From the NCBI GenBank assembly GCA_050330055.1, contig JBHJOF010000186.1, forward strand, positions 1-13,061: 13,061 bases of DNA, given 5' to 3'. Of this stretch, positions 6,500 through 13,020 are shown piece after piece; within the stretch, counting starts at the first letter, position 1, and every line of letters begins with the position of its first letter. Both the position numbers and the translations under genes were made by a program. The notes under the pieces are model-generated. The model had not been told where the DNA came from. It did not search any database and worked only from the letters and a program-made list of their open reading frames with translations. The DNA is from JBHJOF01 sp050330055 (lineage in GTDB: Bacteria > Pseudomonadota > Alphaproteobacteria > Kiloniellales > JAKSDN01).

Positions 6500-6528
6500 G
6501 CCTGCAGGATGACTCGCTGTCTGCAGGC
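6500..6528 (+). terminator. Probable terminator of the lipoprotein gene
   Basis: GCCTGCAG (6500-6507) pairs perfectly with CTGCAGGC (6521-6528) around a 13-base loop, and the stem is followed by AGTTTCGG. The stem starts 22 bases after the lipoprotein stop codon. The T-tract is short, so it may be a weak terminator or a stabilising 3' hairpin. It would partly separate the abundant lipoprotein mRNA from the next transpeptidase gene. Confidence 0.45.
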
Positions 6529-6697
6529 AGTTTCGGCGTGTCAGTGGTTTGAATCGGCCGGGTACGATCGTCGGTCGACCATGCGGGCAGTGCAAGTTCG
6601 CGCTGCGGCGACGCTCGGCCGCGGCGGAGCAGCCGGAAAGAGGGCTTTGCATGTTCGGACCCGTTAACCGGATAGCGACGGGATCGGGAGGCGGCGC

Positions 6698-7615
6698 ATG
6701 AAAGCAGCGGCGCAGCGGCTCGGGCCGGCGCTGGGCGTATTGCTGTGCGCCTGCTGGCTGCCGGCCGTTGCCCTGGCCCAGCTGTCAGGGGACATCATCG
6801 GCGAATCCACGCTCTACGTCGCCGATGGCGAGGATACCCTGCTCGACGTCGCCCGCGACCACGACCTGGGCGTGCTGGAGGTCATGGCCGCCAATCCAGG
6901 CGTCGATCCCTGGGTTCCGGGGCACGGCACACCGGTTCTGTTGCCCACGGCGCACATCCTGCCGGATGCGCCGCGCCGGGGGATCGTCATCAATCTGGCC
7001 GAGCTGCGGCTCTACTACTTCCCGCCCAAGGGCGCGCCCTGGAGCACGGCGATCGGCATCGGCCGCGAAGCCTTCACGACGCCCTTGGGAACCACGCAGG
7101 TCGTCAGGAAGCAGGCCGATCCAACCTGGTTCCCGACCGCCTCGGCCCGGGCGGAGAATCCCGACTTGCCGGCCGCCGTGCCGCCCGGGCCGGCCAATCC
7201 GCTCGGCAAGTATGCGCTCTATCTCGGCTGGAACAGCTACCTGATCCACGGCACCAACAAGCCCTATGGCGTTGGCCGGCGGGTCAGCCGCGGCTGTATC
7301 CGCCTCTATCCCGAAGCGATCGCCCGGCTCTTCCAGGAGGTCAAGGTCGGCACCACGGTGACGGTCGTGGCGGAGAGCGTGAAGCTCGGCTGGCATGACG
7401 GCGAGCTTTACCTCGAGGCGCACCCCGAGATCGAGCAGCTCGACATCCTGGAGGAAACGGGCGCCTTTCCCTTGCTCGAGACCGTCGGCCTCGATGAGAG
7501 AATCATCGCGGCCGCCGGCGAGGCGGCGGGGCGGCTCGATTGGCCCGTCGTTCAGGCAGCGCTGACCCAGCGCCGCGGCACGCCGGTGCGCATCACGCTG
7601 CTCGCCGGAACCTGA
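6698..7615 (+). CDS. L,D-transpeptidase, ErfK/YbiS/YcfS/YnhG type (second)
   Basis: This periplasmic L,D-transpeptidase has 305 residues, the size of the E. coli Lpp-attaching enzymes. The ATG at 6698 follows GGGAGG by 6 bases. The signal peptide ends near ALA-QL (25-29). Residues about 37-90 form the LysM-like N-terminal region (YVADGEDTLLDVARDHDLG, MAANPGVDPWVPGHGTPVLLP). The catalytic domain follows from RRGIVINLAELRLYYFPP, with TTPLG and WFPT. The active site has H184 and C200 in IHGTNKPYGVGRRVSRGCIR, the full classical motif. Enzymes with this architecture either attach Lpp or make 3-3 cross-links. The lipoprotein with C-terminal lysine next door makes attachment the favoured role here (inference). 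It has its own strong ribosome-binding site, and 220 bases separate it from the lipoprotein gene. Confidence 0.92.
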   Translation: MKAAAQRLGPALGVLLCACWLPAVALAQLSGDIIGESTLYVADGEDTLLDVARDHDLGVLEVMAANPGVDPWVPGHGTPVLLPTAHILPDAPRRGIVINLAELRLYYFPPKGAPWSTAIGIGREAFTTPLGTTQVVRKQADPTWFPTASARAENPDLPAAVPPGPANPLGKYALYLGWNSYLIHGTNKPYGVGRRVSRGCIRLYPEAIARLFQEVKVGTTVTVVAESVKLGWHDGELYLEAHPEIEQLDILEETGAFPLLETVGLDERIIAAAGEAAGRLDWPVVQAALTQRRGTPVRITLLAGT

Positions 7616-7648
7616 TCCGGCGCGCGCCGCGCGCAGTCCGTTGACTGC

Positions 7649-8500
7649 CTAACCGCGCGCGGCCGTGGCGCGCGCCACCGTTTCGATCAGCCAGTCCATC
7701 ACCGTCCTGATCCGCACCAGCCTGCGCAGCTCGGGATGGACCAGCAGCCAGAGCTCGCGCGTGAGCGGCGGCGAGCCGGTATCGAGTCGCCGCAGGCCCG
7801 GCTCGCGCTGGGCGATGGTGATCGGCAGCAGGGAGCGGCCGAGGCCCGCCTTCACCGCCTGCAGGATGGCCTCGGCGTCGTTGACCCTGACGCGCGGCTC
7901 GGCCTCGCCGTCGTCGCCGGCGTGCTGCGCCATCCAGCGCTGCTGCGGCAGGTCGGCCATGGCCTCCTCGTAGGTGATCCAGGGCGAGGCTGTGCGGCGC
8001 GATCGCGCCGGGCCATAGACCGCATAGTCGAGCCGGCCGATGCGCCGCGCGACGGCGCGCACGCCCTTGCGCGGCCGTGCCAGGCGCAATGCGATGTCGG
8101 CCTCTCGCCTGGTCAGGCTCAGGTCGCGCGGCTCGGCGATCAGCTCGACGCGCAGCGCCGGCAGGGCCGGCACCAGGATGCGGTTGACGACCATCGGCAC
8201 CGACGTCACGCGCACCAGGCCGGCGGCCAGCGCGTCCGCGCCCGACACCTTACGCTCGACGGCCTGCACCTCGTGTTCGACGCGCTCGGCGCCGGCGATC
8301 ACCGACTGGCCCGCCGCGGTCGGATGCAGCAGACCCTGGTCGCGCTCGAACAGGCGCGCGCCCAGCCGCTGCTCGGCCCGTGCGACGTGACGCGCTACGG
8401 TGCTCTCGTTCACCCCCAGCCGCCGTGCGGCGCCCGCCAGCGAGCCGTTACGCGCCACTGCCAGCAGGAAGCGCAGATCGTCCCAATCGAGTGCCCGCAT
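7649..8500 (-). CDS. LysR-family transcriptional regulator
   Basis: This is a DNA-binding regulator of 283 residues from the ATG at 8500. The N-terminal winged helix-turn-helix is classical: LDWDDLRFLLAVARNGSLAG, AARRLGVNESTVARHVARAE, RLGARLFERDQGLLHPTAAG (about 4-65). A linker helix follows, then a substrate-binding domain (about 88-283) with READIALRLARPRKG and ILQAVKAGLGRSLLPITIA. The DWDDLRFLLAV start and the short effector domain resemble regulators that have lost part of domain II. The frame is open to 8602, but homology begins at MRALDWDD and an AGG lies shortly upstream, so 8500 is chosen. It is divergent from a YciI gene with overlapping candidate promoters, the usual layout for a LysR regulator and its target. 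The inducer is unknown. Confidence 0.92.
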   Translation of the reverse strand: MRALDWDDLRFLLAVARNGSLAGAARRLGVNESTVARHVARAEQRLGARLFERDQGLLHPTAAGQSVIAGAERVEHEVQAVERKVSGADALAAGLVRVTSVPMVVNRILVPALPALRVELIAEPRDLSLTRREADIALRLARPRKGVRAVARRIGRLDYAVYGPARSRRTASPWITYEEAMADLPQQRWMAQHAGDDGEAEPRVRVNDAEAILQAVKAGLGRSLLPITIAQREPGLRRLDTGSPPLTRELWLLVHPELRRLVRIRTVMDWLIETVARATAARG

Positions 8501-8511
8501 TTTTGCCTGGC

Positions 8512-8525
8512 AGATTCGCAAATCT
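8512..8525. promoter_or_regulatory. Candidate LysR operator in the lysR-yciI intergenic region
   Basis: The perfect inverted repeat AGATT-CGCA-AATCT lies 12 bases before the LysR start codon. It overlaps the -35 of the candidate yciI promoter. LysR regulators typically bind imperfect palindromes between divergent genes, so autoregulation is plausible but unproven. Confidence 0.4.
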
Positions 8526-8543
8526 TCATGTTCTACCGATAAT
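8515..8543 (+). promoter_or_regulatory. Candidate yciI promoter
   Basis: TTCGCA (8515-8520) is followed after 17 bases by GATAAT (8538-8543). These match the sigma-70 consensus at 4 of 6 and 5 of 6 positions. Transcription would start near 8550. The -35 lies inside the inverted repeat at 8512-8525. Confidence 0.5.
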
Positions 8544-8571
8544 TCTGCGACGCTATCCTGGGGCCGGTCAA
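8542..8571 (-). promoter_or_regulatory. Candidate lysR promoter
   Basis: On the minus strand, TTGACC (8571-8566) is followed after 18 bases by CAGAAT (8547-8542), giving a start near 8535. It overlaps the -10 of the divergent yciI promoter by two bases. Its -35 lies within the inverted repeat at 8564-8587. Confidence 0.4.
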
Positions 8572-8587
8572 TCCCGAGGCTGACCGG
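8564..8587. promoter_or_regulatory. Inverted repeat in the yciI leader
   Basis: CCGGTCA (8564-8570) and TGACCGG (8581-8587) are perfect inverted arms around 10 bases. It could be a second regulator site over the lysR -35, or a hairpin in the yciI leader. It abuts the in-frame GTG at 8587, which argues that the real yciI start is the later GTG at 8608. Confidence 0.4.
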
Positions 8588-8607
8588 TGGCAAGTGGAGC
8601 AAGTGCC

Positions 8608-8904
8608 GTGATCTATGTCGTTTCCTTCGAGGATAACGAGGACCGCGCCGACATGCGCGCCAGGCACATGGCCGCGCATCTCGCTTTCCTGGAGCACAAC
8701 GCGGCGAGCGTTCGGGCGGCCGGCCCGCTGAAGGACACGGCCGACGCCGCGCCGGCCGGCGGCCTCTGGCTCGTCGAGGCCGCTTCGCCGGAGGCCGTGC
8801 ACGCGCTGGTCAAGGCCGACCCCTTCTGGCCGACCGGCCTGCGCAAGTCCTACCGCGTCCTTGAATGGACCCAGGTCTTCGCGGAAGGCAAGCGGCGGAA
8901 TTAG
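8608..8904 (+). CDS. YciI family protein
   Basis: This is a small soluble protein of 98 residues with the ferredoxin-like alpha/beta fold of the YciI family. Visible signatures: MIYVVSFEDNEDRADMR, RARHMAAHLAFL with H24 (the family's conserved histidine), AAGPLKDTADA, GGLWLVEAASPEAV, and KADPFWPTGL with D71 (the partner aspartate), then RVLEWTQVF. The GTG at 8608 is chosen because homology starts there, it gives the standard length, and GGAG lies 8 bases upstream. A GTG at 8587 in frame would add seven non-homologous residues. The catalytic role of most YciI proteins is unknown; some resemble muconolactone isomerases or dehydrochlorinases. Divergence from a LysR gene suggests regulated expression. 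Confidence 0.88.
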   Translation: MIYVVSFEDNEDRADMRARHMAAHLAFLEHNAASVRAAGPLKDTADAAPAGGLWLVEAASPEAVHALVKADPFWPTGLRKSYRVLEWTQVFAEGKRRN

Positions 8905-8936
8905 TGTTGTTTCTGCTTGCTTGTACCGGCGATTTA

Positions 8937-9090
8937 CCCCTCACCCTCCCAACGCTTCGCGTTGGGCCCCTCCCTCTCCCCCAAGGGGCGAGGGAAAAGA
9001 GGCCGTGCGCCAAGAGCCCCTCTCCCTTGAGGGGAGAGGGAGGGGCCCAAGCGGCCGCAGGCCGCTTGGGAGGGTGAGGGTGACGAGGGG
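8937..9090. repeat. Large imperfect inverted repeat (REP/BIME-like)
   Basis: The left arm CCCTCACCCTCCCAA...TTGGGCCCCTCCCTCTCCCC (8938-8980) is the reverse complement of the right arm (9031-9080), apart from the tip of a hairpin inside each arm. The left inner hairpin is AACGC-TTC-GCGTT and the right one is CCCAAGCGGCC-GCA-GGCCGCTTGGG. The centre (8981-9030) adds further pairings such as CTCTCCC / GGGAGAG. It fills the gap between convergent yciI and the GNAT gene and could act as a terminator on both strands. No open frame here looks real. Confidence 0.8.
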
Positions 9091-9174
9091 CCCGCGCGCG
9101 CCTGCGCCGCCGTAGCGGCGGCTTCGGCGCCGCGAAGGCGCGTCAGCGCGTGGGAGGATGAAGGTGACGAAAGG
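9091..9174. repeat. Degenerate third repeat arm with embedded hairpin module
   Basis: The 24 bases at 9151-9174 (TGGGAGGATG AAGGTGACGA AAGG) match the end of the right arm at 9067-9090 with four differences, all G to A. Between them lies a GC-rich hairpin module at 9101-9138 (CCTGCGC...GCTTCGGCGCCGCGAAGG). It is related to the one inside the other repeat family at 1651-1685. Confidence 0.6.
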
Positions 9175-9201
9175 AAGGGAGCGCTACACCGACTATCATC
9201 T

Positions 9202-9813
9202 CTACTCCTCCCCCTCCCCCCGCACGTCGTCGTGCAGGATGGCGTAGAGGACGTGGTCCTGCCAGGCGCCGTTGATGCGCAGGTACTCGCGCGCGTAGCC
9301 TTCCTCCTGGAAGCCGAGCTTGGCCAAGAGCGCGCGGCTGGCCGCGTTGCGCGGCAGGCAGGCGGCGTCGACGCGGTGCAGGCCGAGATTGCCGAAGGCG
9401 AAGTCGAGCACGGCCGAAAGCGCCTCGGTCATGTAGCCCTGGCGCGCGAAGCGGCCGCCGATCCAGTAGACAAGGCTGCCGGTCTGCGCCACGCCGCGCC
9501 GCACGTTGGAGAGCGTGACGCCGCCGATCAGCTCCTCGTCGACCTCGCGGCGGCCGCGCTTGAAGATCAGGAAACTGAAGCTGCTGCCCTGGCGCATCTC
9601 CTGGTTATAGACGCGCAGGCGGCGGCGAAAGGCACCACGCGTGAGCGCGTCGTAGGGCCAGCTTGGCTCCCAGGGCGTGAGAAACTCGCGGCTCTCCAGG
9701 CGGAGCTGCGACCAGGCCTTCCAGTCCTTCTGCTGCGCCGGACGCAGCATCACGCGACCGCGCTCCAGTCGCAGCGCCCGCCACTGGCCGGAACGGAAGG
9801 GCGTCAGCAGCAC
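9202..9813 (-). CDS. GNAT N-acetyltransferase, RimJ/RimL-like
   Basis: This is a GCN5-related acetyltransferase of 203 residues that transfers an acetyl group from acetyl-CoA, in this subfamily usually to a protein N-terminus. Visible: an N-terminal beta hairpin (LRLERGRVMLRPAQQKDWKAW), FLTPWEPSWPYDALTRGAFRRRLR (44-67), GGVTLSNVRRGVAQTGSLVYWIG (97-119), the acetyl-CoA loop RQGYMTEA (124-131), and LHRVDAACLPRNAASRALLAKLGF (145-168). The start is GTG at 9813: it keeps the family's usual N-terminal extension and has AGGA 9 bases upstream, overlapping the stop codon of the M16 gene. Only 11 bases separate the two genes. The frame is open much further upstream, but that stretch is antisense-like shadow inside the peptidase gene. 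E. coli RimJ acetylates ribosomal protein S5; the substrate here is unknown. Confidence 0.88.
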   Translation of the reverse strand: MLLTPFRSGQWRALRLERGRVMLRPAQQKDWKAWSQLRLESREFLTPWEPSWPYDALTRGAFRRRLRVYNQEMRQGSSFSFLIFKRGRREVDEELIGGVTLSNVRRGVAQTGSLVYWIGGRFARQGYMTEALSAVLDFAFGNLGLHRVDAACLPRNAASRALLAKLGFQEEGYAREYLRINGAWQDHVLYAILHDDVRGEGEE

Positions 9814-9824
9814 AGCCGGCCGTC

Positions 9825-11081
9825 CTAGCGGAGTCGCGCCGCCAAGCGGTCGAGGGACTCCACCCGGCCGATCGGCCCCAGGCTCGCCAGGGTCGGCCGC
9901 CCGGCCAGCAGGCGGGCGGCGAAACGCTTGATGGTCGGCAGATCGACCGCCTCGATCTGGGCGACGATCTCCTCCGGCGGCAGCGGGCGGCCATAGGCCA
10001 GGATCTGCTGGCCGAGCTGCTCGGCACGCGCGCCGCTGCTCTCGCGGCTCATCAGGATGCTGGCCTTGAGCTGGGTGCGCGAGCGCGCCAGCTCCTCCTC
10101 GGTGATGGTCTCGCTCAGCTTGCAGGTCTCCTCGCAGACCACCGGCAGCAGCTCCTCGACCTCGTTCTCGCCGGTGCCGGCGTAGATGCCGATCAGTCCG
10201 CCGTCGGCATAGGCCGAGACGAAGGAGTAGATCGAATAGACGAGGCCGCGGTTCTCGCGGATCTCCTGGAACAGACGCGACGACATGCCGCCGCCGAAGA
10301 GGTTCGAGAGCAGCAGCGAGGTGTAGTAGTCCGGATCCAGGTAGCCGACCGAGTCGAAGCCGAGCACCAGGTGCACCTGCTCGAGCTTGCGCTTCTGGCG
10401 GAACTCGCCGCCGCGATAGGCGGCCGGCTCGACCGGATGGCGCTGGTCCGGCGGCAGGCTGGTAAAGGCCGCGGCCGCCTGTTCGACCAGTTGCTCGTGA
10501 TCGAGTTTGCCGGCGGCCGCGATCACCATCTGGCACGGCCCGTAGTTGCCGTCCATGTAGCCGCGCAGACTGTCGCGCTGGAGGCCGGCGACGATCTCCG
10601 CCGTGCCGAGCACCGGCCGGCCCAGGCCCTGGTCGGGATAGGCGGTCTCCTGGAAGTGATCGAAGATGATGTCGTCGGGCGTGTCGATCGACTGGCCGAT
10701 CTCCTGCAGCACCACGGCGCGCTCGCGCGCCAGTTCGCTCTCGTCGAACACCGAGTACTGCAGGATGTCGGCGACTACGTCGAGTGCCAGCGGCAGGTCC
10801 TCGGCCAGCACCTTGGCATAGAACGCGGTGGCCTCGCGGCTGGTATAGGCGTTCATGTGGCCGCCGACCGCCTCGATCTCCTCGGCGATGTCGCGCGCCG
10901 AGCGGCGCCGCGTGCCCTTGAAGGCCATGTGCTCGAGCAGATGGGCGACGCCGTTGATCTCGGCCGGCTCGTTGCGCGTGCCGACACCGACCCAGGCGCC
11001 GATCGACACCGTCTCGACCGAGTCCATGCTATCGCTGGCCACGGTCAGGCCACTGCCCAGCCGGGTCACCTGCACGCTCAT
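9825..11081 (-). CDS. M16 family zinc peptidase (processing-peptidase-like)
   Basis: This metallopeptidase of 418 residues is the size of bacterial homologues of the mitochondrial processing peptidase beta subunit. The inverted zinc motif is intact: H47-L-L-E50-H51, with the third ligand E127 in ERAVVLQEI. Other conserved stretches are VGVGTRNEPAEINGVAHLLE, GGHMNAYTSREATAFYAKVL, the loop GGGMSSRLFQEIRENRGLVYS of the C-terminal half, and ELARSRTQLKASILMSRES. No signal peptide is visible, so it is probably cytoplasmic. The ATG at 11081 overlaps the stop of the preceding small gene as ATGA, which implies translational coupling. Its place after thrC is a common alphaproteobacterial order (recalled). 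Substrates of these bacterial enzymes are largely unknown. Confidence 0.94.
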   Translation of the reverse strand: MSVQVTRLGSGLTVASDSMDSVETVSIGAWVGVGTRNEPAEINGVAHLLEHMAFKGTRRRSARDIAEEIEAVGGHMNAYTSREATAFYAKVLAEDLPLALDVVADILQYSVFDESELARERAVVLQEIGQSIDTPDDIIFDHFQETAYPDQGLGRPVLGTAEIVAGLQRDSLRGYMDGNYGPCQMVIAAAGKLDHEQLVEQAAAAFTSLPPDQRHPVEPAAYRGGEFRQKRKLEQVHLVLGFDSVGYLDPDYYTSLLLSNLFGGGMSSRLFQEIRENRGLVYSIYSFVSAYADGGLIGIYAGTGENEVEELLPVVCEETCKLSETITEEELARSRTQLKASILMSRESSGARAEQLGQQILAYGRPLPPEEIVAQIEAVDLPTIKRFAARLLAGRPTLASLGPIGRVESLDRLAARLR

Positions 11082-11311
11082 GAGTCGCCATCCTCGCTTT
11101 CGCTGTTCGAGCGGCCGCGCAGTCCGAGGGCCAGGCGCCGCCAGAAAGATCCCCTGGAACGGCCATCACCTGCAGCGTCCTGGACCCTTGGCTTGCTCGT
11201 CTCGCGCCGGATCACCAGCTCGGCGCAGCCGCAGCCTTCGCTGATCGCGACCTGGCGCAGATAGAAGCGCTCGAAGGACTCGCCGCCATGCCGTCGTGCC
11301 TGCCGGGTCAT
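11078..11311 (-). CDS. Small uncharacterised protein between thrC and the M16 peptidase
   Basis: I do not recognise this 77-residue product. Its ATG (11311-11309) overlaps the thrC stop as ATGA, and its TGA (11080-11078) overlaps the peptidase ATG in the same way. This exact double coupling is the main evidence that it is real. The N-terminus is basic (MTRQARRHGG). A central stretch SFERFYLRQVAISEGCGCAE carries a Cys-Gly-Cys, and the end is a basic, then acidic low-complexity tail (RGRSNSESEDGDS). No membrane segment or signal peptide is visible. It might instead be an open frame retained only to couple translation, or a shadow of the strand opposite; no homology search was possible. Confidence 0.55.
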   Translation of the reverse strand: MTRQARRHGGESFERFYLRQVAISEGCGCAELVIRRETSKPRVQDAAGDGRSRGSFWRRLALGLRGRSNSESEDGDS

Positions 11312-12726
11312 GCCGCCCCCTTCATGGCCTGCACCTTGCGGATGTGCTGCTGCAGCGCCTTGAGATCGGGCGCCAGGCTGGTCGCCCGCTCCGGCCGCTC
11401 GTAGAGGTCGGCGATGCGCGGCGGCAGCGCCGGCCGCCGGCCGGTGGCGCGCTCGACCGCGTCGGGGAACTTGGCCGGATGCGCAGTCGCCAGCGCCACC
11501 ACCGGAACCGCCGCGTCGCCCCCATGGGCGCTCGTGTGGGCACGCGCGGCGGCAATGCCGATGGCGCTGTGCGGATCGATCAGCTCGCCGGTCGCCTGGT
11601 AGAGCCGGCCGATCTCGGCGATGGTTTCCTCGTCGTCGCAGCGCACGGCGTCGAAGAGGGCGCGCGCCGAGGCGAGCTGCTCCGGCGTCACCGCAAAGCG
11701 GCCGCCCTGGCGCAGCGAGCCGAGCATGGCCGTCACCGCCCGGCCGTCGCGGCCGCAGAGGTCGAACAGCAGACGCTCGAAGTTGCTCGAGACCTGGATG
11801 TCCATGGAAGGCGACAGGGTCGGATGCACCTCGGCCAGCTCCATGGCGCCGCTCGCGAAGAAGCGGGTCAGGATGTCGTTGCGATTGGAGCCGACGATCA
11901 GGCGCGTGATCGGCAGGCCCATCTGACGCGCCGCATAGCCGGCGTAGACGTTGCCGAAGTTGCCGGTCGGCACGGCGAAGGCCAACTCGCGCTCCGGCGC
12001 GCCGAGCGCCACGGCGGCGTGAAAGTAATAGGCGATCTGCGCCATGATGCGCGCCCAGTTGATCGAGTTGACCGCCGAGAGGCCGAGCTCGTCGCGAAAG
12101 GCCGTGTCGTTGAACAGCGCCTTCACCAGGTCCTGGCAGTCGTCGAAGGTGCCCTCGATGGCGACGTTGTGCACGTTGGGCGAAGCGACCGTGGTCATCT
12201 GGCGGCGCTGCACCTCGGAGACGCGGCCGCGCGGATGCAGGATGAAGATCTCGATGCGCTCGCGGTCGCGGCAGGCTTCGATCGCCGCCGAGCCGGTGTC
12301 GCCCGAGGTGGCGCCGACGATGGTGACGCGGCGGCCGCGCGCCTCCAGCACCCGGTCGAACAGGCGGCCGAGCAGCTGCAGGGCGTAGTCCTTGAAGGCC
12401 AGCGTCGGCCCGTGGAACAGCTCCATTAGCCAGGTGCCCTGGTCGAGCTGCTTGAGGGGCGCCACCGCGCTGTGGCCGAAGCCGGCGTAGCTCTCGCGCG
12501 CCAGGGCTGCCGTCTCCTCGGGCGCCAGGGAGCCTGCGACGAAGGGCTGGATCACGCGGGCCGCCAGCGCGTGGTAGGGCAGGCCGCGCAGCGACTTGAT
12601 CTCCGCCGCCGAGAAACGAGGCCAGGCTTCGGGCAGGTAGAGGCCGCCGTCGCGGGCAAGGCCGGACAGCAGCACGTCGTCGAAGCCGAGCACCGGGGCC
12701 TCGCCCCGGGTGGAGAGGTAGCGCAA
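11308..12726 (-). CDS. thrC: Threonine synthase
   Basis: This PLP enzyme converts O-phosphohomoserine to threonine, the last step of threonine synthesis. With a TTG start at 12726 it has 472 residues, normal for the long bacterial form. Signatures: RYLSTRGEAPVLGFDDVLL at the N-terminus, GLARDGGLYLPE, ELFHGPTLAFKDYALQ with the PLP lysine K112, VGATSGDTGSAAIEA, VHNVAIEGTFDDCQDLVK, VNSINWARIMAQIAYY and VPTGNFGNVYAGY. The TTG is chosen because homology starts exactly there and AGGGAGA lies 8 bases upstream. The frame continues open to 12975, but that extension runs through the dispersed repeat (copy B) and is not coding. It is first in the operon with the small gene, the M16 peptidase and the acetyltransferase. 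A candidate promoter lies 31 bases upstream. Confidence 0.96.
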   Translation of the reverse strand: MRYLSTRGEAPVLGFDDVLLSGLARDGGLYLPEAWPRFSAAEIKSLRGLPYHALAARVIQPFVAGSLAPEETAALARESYAGFGHSAVAPLKQLDQGTWLMELFHGPTLAFKDYALQLLGRLFDRVLEARGRRVTIVGATSGDTGSAAIEACRDRERIEIFILHPRGRVSEVQRRQMTTVASPNVHNVAIEGTFDDCQDLVKALFNDTAFRDELGLSAVNSINWARIMAQIAYYFHAAVALGAPERELAFAVPTGNFGNVYAGYAARQMGLPITRLIVGSNRNDILTRFFASGAMELAEVHPTLSPSMDIQVSSNFERLLFDLCGRDGRAVTAMLGSLRQGGRFAVTPEQLASARALFDAVRCDDEETIAEIGRLYQATGELIDPHSAIGIAAARAHTSAHGGDAAVPVVALATAHPAKFPDAVERATGRRPALPPRIADLYERPERATSLAPDLKALQQHIRKVQAMKGAA

Positions 12727-12757
12727 GCCTGTGGTCTCCCTGGCAGGAAGGCCGGTT

Positions 12758-12786
12758 AATCTAGAATCCGCGGTCGGGTGGTACAA
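12758..12786 (-). promoter_or_regulatory. Candidate thrC operon promoter
   Basis: On the minus strand, TTGTAC (12786-12781) is followed after 17 bases by TAGATT (12763-12758). Transcription would start near 12751, leaving a leader of about 25 bases with the AGGGAGA ribosome-binding site. This short leader leaves no room for a threonine attenuator. Confidence 0.45.
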
Positions 12787-12853
12787 GCCAGGGGACAAGT
12801 TGGGCGGTCTTCGCGTTTTCTCCCCGGAGAGGCTACGGAATTCAGACTTCCCA

Positions 12854-13020
12854 GCCAGGAGAGGCGTGCCCTTGCCACAGCCAAAACTGTCGTCCCGGCA
12901 CTTGCCTGTCCCGGCACGCGTTGCCGGGATTGCCGGGACCCAATGGCCTATACGCTTACTCGGCCGCTGCGTCATTGGGTCCCGGGGACAAGCCCCGGGA
13001 CGACGGTGGAGTGTGCGTAG
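12854..13020. repeat. Dispersed palindromic repeat, copy B
   Basis: This is the second copy of the element at 1535-1710, in the same orientation. The core at 12889-13004 runs from GTCGTCCCGG to CCGGGACGAC, with CCCAATG...CATTGGG inside. Compared with copy A, it has an extra CCGGCACGCGTTGCCGG-type stretch in the left arm (12894-12931), a partial internal duplication. It lacks the hairpin module in the right arm. It lies upstream of thrC. The 41 bases to the window end hold nothing recognisable. Confidence 0.85.

Noticed and set aside
7736..8542. A 268-codon plus-strand frame opposite the LysR gene
   Set aside because: His/Gln/Arg-rich antisense shadow, with no promoter or ribosome-binding site supporting it.
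8905..9201. A CRISPR array in the repeat-rich gap
   Set aside because: The repeats are inverted arms and one decayed direct copy, with no regular repeat-spacer spacing.
9814..10536. Upstream extension of the acetyltransferase frame into the M16 gene
   Set aside because: The extra 241 codons overlap the peptidase in another frame and are Arg/Gly/Pro-rich. The GTG at 9813 with AGGA upstream starts the homologous region.
10371..11264. A 297-codon plus-strand frame opposite the M16 peptidase
   Set aside because: Shadow frame; it even spans the junction of two real minus-strand genes.
11296..12429. A 377-codon plus-strand frame opposite thrC
   Set aside because: Antisense to a gene with clear catalytic motifs; the composition is the usual shadow pattern and no known fold is visible.
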